This document shows, piece after piece, positions 21,911-30,754 of a DNA stretch of 64,000 nt. Source of the DNA: Cherax quadricarinatus (lineage: Eukaryota > Arthropoda > Malacostraca > Decapoda > Parastacidae); contig NC_091383.1 of NCBI RefSeq assembly GCF_038502225.1, positions 1,170,001 to 1,234,000 on the forward strand. The letters run 5' to 3'. Numbering within the stretch: the first letter of the stretch is position 1; each line of letters starts with the position of its first letter. A model generated the notes under the pieces. It worked only from the letters and a program-made list of their open reading frames with translations, was not told the DNA's origin and searched no databases. The translations under genes and the position numbers were made by a program.

Positions 21911-24900
21911 AGGTGTTCCCGTGTTATACAGTAGACGGGTGCCACATCCATGATAGGTGTTCCCGTGTTATACAGTAGACGGGTGCCACACCCATGACAG
22001 GTGTTCCCGTGTTATACAGTAGACGGGTGCCACATCCATGATAGGTGTTCCCGTGTTATACAGTAGACGGGTGTCACATCCATGACAGGTGTTCCCGTGT
22101 TATACAGTAGACGGGTGCCACATCCATGACAGGTGTTCCCGTGTTATACAGTAGACGGGTGCCACATCCATGATAGGTGTTCCCGTGTTATACAGTAGAC
22201 GGGTGCCACATCCATGACAGGTGTTCCCGTGTTATGCAGTAGACGGGTGCCACATCCATGATAGGTGTTCCCGTGTTATACAGAAGACGGGTGCCACATC
22301 CACGATAGGTGTTCCCGTGTTATACAGTAGACGGGTGCCACATCCATGACAGGTGTTCCCGTGTTATACAGTAGACGGGTGCCACACCCATGACAGGTGT
22401 TCCCGTGTTATACAGTAGACGGGTGCCACACCCATGACAGGTGTTCCCGTGTTATACAGTAGACGGGTGCCACATCCATGACAGGTGTTCCCGTGTTATA
22501 CAGTAGACGGGTGCCACACCCATGACATGTGTTCCCGTGTTATACAGTAGACGGGTGCCACACCCATGACAGGTGTTCCCGTGTTATACAGTAGACGGGT
22601 GCCACATCCATGACAGGTGTTACCGTGTTATACAGTAGACGGGTGCCACACCCATGACAGGTGTTCCCGTGTTATACAGTAGACGGGTGCCACATCCATG
22701 ACAGGTGTTCCCGTGTTATACAGTAGACGGGTGCCACACCCATGACATGTGTTCCCGTGTTATACAGTAGACGGGTGCCACACCCATGACAGGTGTTCCC
22801 GTGTTATACAGTAGACGGGTGCCACATCCATGACAGGTGTTACCGTGTTATACAGTAGACGGGTGCCACACCCATGACAGGTGTTCCCGTGTTATACAGT
22901 AGACGGGTGCCACACCCATGGCACGTGTCCTCGTGTTATACAGTAGACGGGTGCCACACCCATGACACGTGTCCTCGTGTTATACAGTAGACGGATGCCA
23001 CACCCATGACAGGTGTTCCCGTGTTATACAGTAGACGGGTGCCACACCCATGACAGGTGTTCTCGTGTTATACAGTAGACGAGTGCCACACCCATGACAG
23101 GTGTTCCCGTGTTATACAGTAGACGGGTGCCACACCCATGACAGGTGTTCCCGTGTTATACAGTAGACGGGTGCCACACCCATGACAGGTGTTCCCGTGT
23201 TATACAGTAGACGGGTGCCACACCCATGACAGGTGTTCCCGTGTTATACAGTAGACGGGTGCCACACCCATGACAGGTGTTCCCGTGTTATACAGTAGAC
23301 GGGTGCCACACCCATGACAGGTGTTCACGTGTTATACAGTAGACGGGTGCCACATCCATGACAGGTGTTCCCGTGTTATACAGTAGACGGGTGCCACACC
23401 CATGACAGGTGTTCCCGTGTTATACAGTAGACGGGTGCCACACCCATGACAGGTGTTCCCGTGTTATACAGTAGACGGGTGCCACACCCATGACAGGTGT
23501 TCCCGTGTTATACAGTAGACGGGTGCCACACCCATGACAGGTGTTCCCGTGTTATACAGTAGACGGGTGCCACACCCATGACAGGTGTTCCCGTGTTATA
23601 CAGTAGACGGGTGCCACACCCATGACAGGTGTTCCTGTGTTATACAGTAGACGGGTGCCACACCCATGACAGGTGTTCCTGTGTTATACAGTAGACGGGT
23701 GCCACACCCATGACAGGTGTTCCTGTGTTATACAGTAGACGGGTGCCACACCCATGACAGGTGTTCCTGTGTTATACAGTAGACGGGTGCCACACCCATG
23801 ACAGGTGTTCCCGTGTTATACAGTAGACGGGTGCCACACCCATGACAGGTGTTCCTGTGTTATACAGTAGACGGGTGCCACACCCATGACAGGTGTTCCT
23901 GTGTTATACAGTAGACGGGTGCCACACCCATGACAGGTGTTCCCGTGTTATACAGTAGACGGGTGCCACACCCATGACAGGTGTTCCCGTGTTATACAGT
24001 AGACGGGTGCCACACCCATGACAGGTGTTCCTGTGTTATACAGTAGACGGGTGTCACACCCATGACAGGTGTTCCCGTGTTATACAGTAGACGGGTGCCA
24101 CACCCATGACAGGTGTTCCTGTGTTATACAGTAGACGGGTGCCACACCCATGACAGGTGTTCCTGTGTTATACAGTAGACGGGTGCCACACCCATGACAG
24201 GTGTTCCCGTGTTATACAGTAGACGGGTGCCACACCCATGACAGGTGTTCCCGTGTTATACAGTAGACGGGTGCCACACCCATGACAGGTGTTCCTGTGT
24301 TATACAGTAGACGGGTGCCACACCCATGACAGGTGTTCCCGTGTTATACAGTAGACGGGTGCCACACCCATGACAGGTGTTCCTGTGTTATACAGTAGAC
24401 GGGTGCCACACCCATGACAGGTGTTCCTGTGTTATACAGTAGACGGGTGCCACACCCATGACAGGTGTTCCCGTGTTATACAGTAGACGGGTGCCACACC
24501 CATGACAGGTGTTCCCGTGTTATACAGTAGACGGGTGCCACACCCATGACAGGTGTTCCTGTGTTATACAGTAGACGGGTGCCACACCCATGACAGGTGT
24601 TCCCGTGTTATACAGTAGACGGGTGCCACACCCATGACAGGTGTTCCTGTGTTATACAGTAGACGGGTGCCACACCCATGACAGGTGTTCCTGTGTTATA
24701 CAGTAGACGGGTGCCACACCCATGACAGGTGTTCCCGTGTTATACAGTAGACGGGTGCCACACCCATGACAGGTGTTCCCGTGTTATACAGTAGACGGGT
24801 GCCACACCCATGACAGGTGTTCCTGTGTTATACAGTAGACGGGTGCCACACCCATGACAGGTGTTCCCGTGTTATACAGTAGACGGGTGCCACACCCATG

Positions 24901-25781
24901 ACAGGTGTTCCTGTGTTATACAGTAGACGGGTGCCACACCCATGACAGGTGTTCCTGTGTTATACAGTAGACGGGTGCCACACCCATGACAGGTGTTCCT
25001 GTGTTATACAGTAGACGGGTGCCACACCCATGACAGGTGTTCCCGTGTTATACAGTAGACGGGTGCCACACCCATGACAGGTGTTCCCGTGTTATACAGT
25101 AGACGGGTGCCACACCCATGACAGGTGTTCCTGTGTTATACAGTAGACGGGTGCCACACCCATGACAGGTGTTCCTGTGTTATACAGTAGACGGGTGCCA
25201 CACCCATGACAGGTGTTCCCGTGTTATACAGTAGACGGGTGCCACACCCATGACAGGTGTTCCCGTGTTATACAGTAGACGGGTGCCACACCCATGACAG
25301 GTGTTCCTGTGTTATACAGTAGACGGGTGCCACACCCATGACAGGTGTTCCCGTGTTATACAGTAGACGGGTGCCACACCCATGACAGGTGTTCCTGTGT
25401 TATACAGTAGACGGGTGCCACACCCATGACAGGTGTTCCTGTGTTATACAGTAGACGGGTGCCACACCCATGACAGGTGTTCCCGTGTTATACAGTAGAC
25501 GGGTGCCACACCCATGATAGGTGTTCCCGTGTTATACAGTAGACGGGTGCCACATCCATGACAGGTGTTCCCGTGTTATTCAGTAGATGGGTACCACACC
25601 CATGACAGGTGTTCCCGTGTTATACAGTAGACGGGTGCCACACCCATGACAGGTGTTCCCGTGTTATACAGTAGACGGGTGCCACACCCATGACAGGTGT
25701 TCCCGTGTTATACAGTAGACGGGTGCCACATCCATGACAGGTGTTCCCGTGTTATACAGTAGACGGGTGCCACATCCATGA
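21911..25781. repeat. 44-bp satellite array, about 88 copies
   Basis: Units carry TTCCCGTGTTATACAGTAGA and GGGTGCCACACCCATGACAG. Left units more often read CATCCATGA, right ones CACCCATGA. From about 23,845 the CCCGTG/CCTGTG variants follow a six-unit order (T,T,C,C,T,C), a 264-bp higher-order repeat. A five-unit (220-bp) duplication is seen at 22,524 versus 22,744. The array lies in intron B. Confidence 0.97.
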
Positions 25782-26057
25782 CCAATAGCGCAGCGAGAAT
25801 TTTAATCTGATGGGTAGCTTACGCAAGGATTTCAATCTTGAAGGATGCTTAGCCAGAGTTTCAATCTGAGATGTTTAAAAATCAAATGATGTTAAAAAAA
25901 TCAATATATAAACTTGGTATGATTTTCAATATGTCTATGAAATTTCTGTAATTAACGTCACTGATCAATGTAATAAAAATTCTGTGGATCTGGGAAGACT
26001 TTATCTCCCCTCAGCTTCCCCCTGGCTGTGGCACATCAAACTCAATGAAGATAGATC
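25782..26057 (+). other. Intron B sequence, nothing recognised
   Basis: AT-rich unique sequence with a short semi-repeated TTTCAATCT motif. No reading frame or RNA gene is evident. Confidence 0.45.
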
Positions 26058-26071
26058 CTTCCACCATTATG

Positions 26072-26185
26072 ACTCACGAAATAGAAATGACACGATTGCA
26101 ACCAAACCATACCACGGGCGGGGATAGAACCCGCGATCAGAGAGTCTCAATCGTGGGTTCTATCCCCGTCCGTGGTATGGTTTGT
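26072..26185. mobile_element. Palindromic tRNA-like retroposon with 14-bp TSD
   Basis: The flanking direct repeat CTTCCACCATTATG is present at 26,058-26,071 and 26,186-26,199. Inside, arms 26,104-26,136 and 26,151-26,183 are inverted copies, each with a B-box-like GGTTCTATCCCCG. The 5' part reads ACTCACGAAATAGAAATGAC. Related copies are at 30,475-30,552 and 40,897-41,017. Confidence 0.8.
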
Positions 26186-26324
26186 CTTCCACCATTATGT
26201 TTTATGAACGGTACTGATGGTATCAGAGGGGGTTTATTAGCCCCATTAGTAATTACTGTATCGGCAGTTCACCTCATAGCTGTGAACTGGCTTATAGGCA
26301 ACCCACAACAGTAGTGATGTGTGT

Positions 26325-26470
26325 CTTATATGGGGTTGAAGAAGGTTAGGGATGTGTTGAGGTTTAATGATGATAATGTGTGTGTTTTAACAGAGGGTTG
26401 AAGAAGGTAAGGATGTGTTGAGGTTTAATGATGATAATGTGTGTCTTACAGGGGGTTGAAGAAGGAAGGG
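26325..26470 (+). repeat. Triplicated 3' splice-site region before exon C
   Basis: Three tandem copies of GGGTTGAAGAAGG, the first bases of exon C, at about 26,332, 26,395 and 26,452. Each of the two later copies is preceded by GAGGTTTAATGATGATAATG. The middle copy has its own acceptor (TTTTAACAG) and reads into GAAGGTAAGG, a donor-like sequence. Confidence 0.8.
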
Positions 26471-26607
26471 ATGTGGGAGGATGTGATCTTCCCTGGGATG
26501 CGCGATGCTCTGGTAGCCGCCATGTTGGCTGCCCAAGTGGAGATAGACTCTTTTAAACACGGCTTCGAACTGTTTGGTGCGGATTTTATGCTCACTGAAG
26601 ATCTCAG
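26452..26607 (+). CDS. TTLL3-like: TTLL3/8-like tubulin glycylase, exon C
   Basis: 156 nt between acceptor GTCTTACAG and donor GTAACC. After completing Arg it reads GLKKEGMWEDVIFPGMRDAL, then VEIDSFKHGFELFGADFMLT and EDL. IFPGMRDAL corresponds to IVPGMKDAV of vertebrate TTLL3. FELFGADFMLTED is the ATP-grasp strand whose Asp binds magnesium in the family. The last two bases start an Arg codon finished in exon D. The acceptor region is tandemly triplicated, yet only this copy continues the frame. Confidence 0.93.
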
Positions 26608-26820
26608 GTAACCTTAATGCTGCTCCCATGATTACTAATGCATTTGTAAGAAAGTATCTACGGTTGAATTACTTAGCTGTTTTAATTGTTAACGTTATAA
26701 TCAAGACTGATTTCTACTGTATCTTACAGCCAGACTATCAATAATAAGATATAAGGACCCCTTGATTTTTTCTGGGTTCTCCAGGTGGGTAACTTACACA
26801 TATGTTGCTATCAATAACAA
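26608..26820 (+). other. Start of intron C, no features
   Basis: Unique intronic sequence. I see no conserved frame or RNA gene. Confidence 0.45.
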
Positions 26821-27170
26821 CACTGCTACTAGCCAAGCCGTCGAACCCATTACTTTGGCCCTCCTCATGGTGAGCCAAAACACATGACGCTCTAGTCCAC
26901 GGAACCACAGAATTGTGTGGTTCCGTGGACTAGATTATTATTATAATCAAGGGGGAAGCGCTAAACCCGGAGGATTATACAGCGCCTGAGGGGGGGATGT
27001 GGAAGGCATTCAGGCTTAATTCGGGGAACTGGAGCACAGATCCAATTCCCTAAATTCCCTAAATCAAGGAACCTTCCTTGAGGGGCCATGGACTAGAGCG
27101 TCATGTGTCTTTCGTTCGCCATGAGGCGGGCCAAAGCAGCATGGGTTCAACTCCTTGGCTAGTCACGGTG
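26821..27170. mobile_element. Long foldback of tRNA-like SINE heads, with a nested SINE
   Basis: The left arm (26,821-26,912, with GCCGTCGAACCCATTACTTT) is inverted in 26,915-26,932 plus 27,087-27,170 (with GCAGCATGGGTTCAACTCC). The centre is CGGAACCACAGAATTGTGTG-GTTCCG. The right arm is interrupted at 26,933-27,086 by a TAA-tailed SINE. Each arm has a B-box-like GGGTTC(G/A)A(C). Confidence 0.75.
26933..27086 (-). mobile_element. TAA-tailed SINE nested in foldback
   Basis: Near-identical to 20,600-20,775 (AAGCGCTAAACCCGGAGG; CATTCAGGCTTAATTCGGGG). It is flanked by TGGACTAG on both sides (26,925-26,932 and 27,087-27,094), a target-site duplication, so it inserted after the foldback formed. 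Confidence 0.8.
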
Positions 27171-27356
27171 TTTTTATTAATCAATACCACTCGTTTGTGG
27201 GTACAATAATATCTTTCTATGTATGATAATTGTGTTTATGTGTACATGTCGGGCCGAAATGTGGTCACCAGTTTCTTTCTCCTAAGTCCTGGTTATTTGT
27301 GTGTTGATGTCTGACTAAGACTGCACAAATTATGTAGGTTGATGACTCTGTTCACC

Positions 27357-29716
27357 AAGAACTGGTGCAGCTGGTAGTGCTGCTGTTGTCGTACACTGGT
27401 GCAGCTGGTAGTGCTGCTGTTGTCGTACACTGGTGCAGCTGGTAGTGCTGCTGTTGTCGTACACTGGTGCAGCTGGTAGTGCTGCTGTTGTCGTACACTG
27501 GTGCAGCTGGTAGTGCTGCTGTTGTCGTACACTGGTGTAGCTGGTAGTGCTGCTGTTGTCGTACACTGGTGCAGCTGGTAGTGCTGCTGTTGTCGTACAC
27601 TGGTGTAGCTGGTAGTGCTGCTGTTGTCGTACACTGGTGTACACTGGTGCAGCTGGTAGTGCTGCTGTTGTCGTACACTGGTGCAGCTGGTAGTGCTGCT
27701 GTTGTCGTACACTGGTGCAGCTGGTAGTGCTGCTGTTGTCGTACACTGGTGCAGCTGGTAGTGCTGCTGTTGTCGTACACTGGTGTAGCTGGTAGTGCTG
27801 CTGTTGTCGTACACTGGTGTAGCTGGTAGTGCTGCTGTTGTCGTACACTGGTGCAGCTGGTAGTGCTGCTGTTGTCGTACACTGGTGCAGCTGGTAGTGC
27901 TGCTGTTGTCGTACACTGGTGCAGCTGGTAGTGCTGCTGTTGTCGTACACTGGTGCAGCTGGTAGTGCTGCTGTTGTCGTACACTGGTGCAGCTGGTAGT
28001 GCTGCTGTTGTCGTACACTGGTGCAGCTGGTAGTGCTGCTGTTGTCGTACACTGGTGCAGCTGGTAGTGCTGCTGTTGTCGTACACTGGTGTAGCTGGTA
28101 GTGCTGCTGTTGTCGTACACTGGTGCAGCTGGTAGTGCTGCTGTTGTCGTACACTGGTGTAGCTGGTAGTGCTGCTGTTGTCGTACACTGGTGCAGCTGG
28201 TAGTGCTGCTGTTGTCGTACACTGGTGCAGCTGGTAGTGCTGCTGTTGTCGTACACTGGTGTAGCTGGTAGTGCTGCTGTTGTCGTACACTGGTGCAGCT
28301 GGTAGTGCTGCTGTTGTCGTACACTGGTGCAGCTGGTAGTGCTGCTGTTGTCGTACACTGGTGCAGCTGGTAGTGCTGCTGTTGTCGTACACTGGTGCAG
28401 CTGGTAGTGCTGCTGTTGTCGTACACTGGTGCAGCTGGTAGTGCTGCTGTTGTCGTACACTGGTGCAGCTGGTAGTGCTGCTGTTGTCGTACACTGGTGT
28501 AGCTGGTAGTGCTGTTGTTGTCGTACACTGGCGCAGCTGGTAGTGCTGCTGTTGTCGTACACTGGTGCAGCTGGTAATGCTGCTGTTGTCGTACACTGGT
28601 GTAGCTGGTAGTGCTGCTGTTGTCGTACACTGGTGTAGCTGGTAGTGCTGCTGTTGTCGTACACTGGTGTAGCTGGTAGTGCTGCTGTTGTCGTACACTG
28701 GTGCAGCTGGTAGTGCTGCTGTTGTCGTACACTGGTGCAGCTGGTAGTGCTGCTGTTGTCGTACACTGGTGCAGCTGGTAATGCTGCTGTTGTCGTACAC
28801 TGGTGTAGCTGGTAGTGCTGCTGTTGTCGTACACTGGTGCAGCTGGTAGTGCTGCTGTTGTCGTACACTGGTGTAGCTGGTAGTGCTGCTGTTGTCGTAC
28901 ACTGGTGTAGCTGGTAGTGCTGCTGTTGTCGTACACTGGTGCAGCTGGTAGTGCTGCTGTTGTCGTACACTGGTGCAGCTGGTAGTGCTGCTGTTGTCGT
29001 ACACTGGTGCAGCTGGTAGTGCTGCTGTTGTCGTACACTGGTGCAGCTGGTAGTGCTGCTGTTGTCGTACACTGGTGCAGCTGGTAGTGCTGCTGTTGTC
29101 GTACACTGGTGCAGCTGGTAGTGCTGCTGTTGTCGTACAATGGTGCAGCTGGTAGTGCTGTTGTTGTCGTACACTGGCGCAGCTGGTAGTGCTGCTGTTG
29201 TCGTACACTGGTGCAGCTGGTAGTGCTGTTGTTGTCGTACACTGGCGCAGCTGGTAGTGCTGCTGTTGTCGTACACTGGTGCAGCTGGTAGTGCTGCTGT
29301 TGTCGTACAATGGTGCAGCTGGTAGTGCTGCTGTTGTCGTACACTGGTGCAGCTGGTAGTGCTGCTGTTGTCGTACACTGGTGCAGCTGGTAGTGCTGCT
29401 GTTGTCGTACACTGGTGCAGCTGGTAGTGCTGCTGTTGTCGTACACTGGTGCAGCTGGTAGTGCTACTGTTGTCGTACACTGGTGCAGCTGGTAGTGCTG
29501 CTGTTGTCGTACACTGGTGCAGCTGGTAGTGCTACTGTTGTCGTACACTGGTGCAGCTGGTAGTGCTGCTGTTGTCGTACACTGGTGCAGCTGGTAGTGC
29601 TGCTGTTGTCGTACACTGGTGCAGCTGGTAGTGCTGCTGTTGTCGTACACTGGTGCAGCTGGTAGTGCTGCTGTTGTCGTACACTGGTGCAGCTGGTAGT
29701 GCTGCTGTTGTCCTAC
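27357..29716. repeat. 34-bp minisatellite array, about 69 copies
   Basis: Units include GCAGCTGGTAGTGCTGCTGT followed by TGTCGTACACTGGT. Variants are GCAGC/GTAGC and CTGCTG/CTGTTG; one unit at about 27,636 has an extra ten bases. Minus-strand frames of 686-863 codons in all three phases are repeat artefacts. Confidence 0.97.
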
Positions 29717-29944
29717 ACATTGATGGGTTCTATACAGAACTGGATCACAACAGTTAGACTTCTGCACTTTCAAACCAAATTTTTTACTGTATTTTTTGTA
29801 TTCAAGTTGTGTCCATGCATTAAGTTGACATCTTAATTTTGAGTGACTCTCTGTCATAAGTGTGAAGTCATGGATGTCAGTCACAGGTGTGATAGAACTA
29901 ATAGAAAATATATGAAATACTTTGACTTCTAGAACGTGTTTAAG
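29717..29944 (+). other. Intron C sequence, nothing recognised
   Basis: Unique AT-rich spacer between the 34-bp array and a SINE. Confidence 0.4.
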
Positions 29945-30271
29945 ATAAGATTTAAGATTAGATAAGATTTCGTTCGGATTTTTAACCCCGGAGGGTTAGC
30001 CACCCAGGATAACCCAAGAAAGTCAGTGCGTCATCGAGGACTGTCTAACTTATTTCCATTGTGGTCCTTAATCTTGTCCCCCAGGATGCCACCCACACCA
30101 GTCGACTAACACCCAGGTACCTATTTGCTGCTAGGTGAACAGGACAACAGGTGTAAGGAAACGTGTCGAAATGTTTCCACCCGCCGGGAATCGAACCCGG
30201 GCCCTCCGTGTGTGAAGCGGGAGCTTGAGCCACCAGGCCACCGGGCCACTTGCACCAGGCCACCGGGCCAC
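29945..30271 (-). mobile_element. Near-complete tRNA-derived SINE
   Basis: On the minus strand: GGTGGCCTGGTGGCTCAAGC (A-box side), CCCGGGTTCGATTCCCGGCG (B box), then GTTTCCTTACACCTGTTGTC, GTACCTGGGTGTTAGTCGAC, TGGGTGGCATCCTGGGGGAC and GGTTATCCTGGGTGGCTAAC, ending in a TTAAAAATCCGAACGAAATC region followed by a short repeat tail (AAGATTTAAGATTAGAT). It is the best reference copy in the window for the SINE fragments at 7.1, 36.0-38.2 and 38.2-38.5 kb. Confidence 0.85.
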
Positions 30272-30474
30272 TAAAGGATACAATTCAGTCCTGTGACCTC
30301 GGTCACTTCAAGACCCTATTTTGAGTGACTAAGTTTGTTAATTATGTCCAAAAAGTGAAAAAAATATGTCTTTTTTCCCCTGGTAGCCAATATCATACAT
30401 CTTTGCATGACATAAGTGTGGATAATGGAGTCAGAGTGCACCTGAACACCTCTCTTCAACTTAACCTTCAGATG

Positions 30475-30552
30475 ACTCAAGAAATCGTAATGACACGATT
30501 GTAAACAAACCGAACCCCCGGCCGGGGGTTCAATCCCGGCCGGGGGTATGGT
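30475..30552. mobile_element. Palindromic tRNA-like retroposon with perfect 14-bp TSD
   Basis: TTAACCTTCAGATG flanks it at 30,461-30,474 and 30,553-30,566. It starts ACTCAAGAAATCGTAATGAC, then AACCCCCGGCCGGGGGTTC and CCGGCCGGGGGTATGG, so the arms around the B-box sequence are short and GC-rich. It belongs to the same family as 26,072 and 40,897. Confidence 0.85.
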
Positions 30553-30754
30553 TTAACCTTCAGATGCATGATAGAACTGATGAACTGGCAAAGATGCTTG
30601 CAAGGAGGGAGTAGATTGCAACATGGTGTTGCTAGCAAGTAGTTTCAGACAGTAATGGGACAAGAACTACGACTCAACTTCATTATCTTGTGATAGAGGG
30701 GACTGACACAAGTTAGTCCAATCTATCGCCATTCTGTCATGCATTCTAACAGTT

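Noticed and set aside
27293..29884. Minus-strand Gln/Thr-rich frames up to 863 codons
   Set aside because: The 34-bp array is open in all three minus phases, and no non-repeat homology is visible at the ends.
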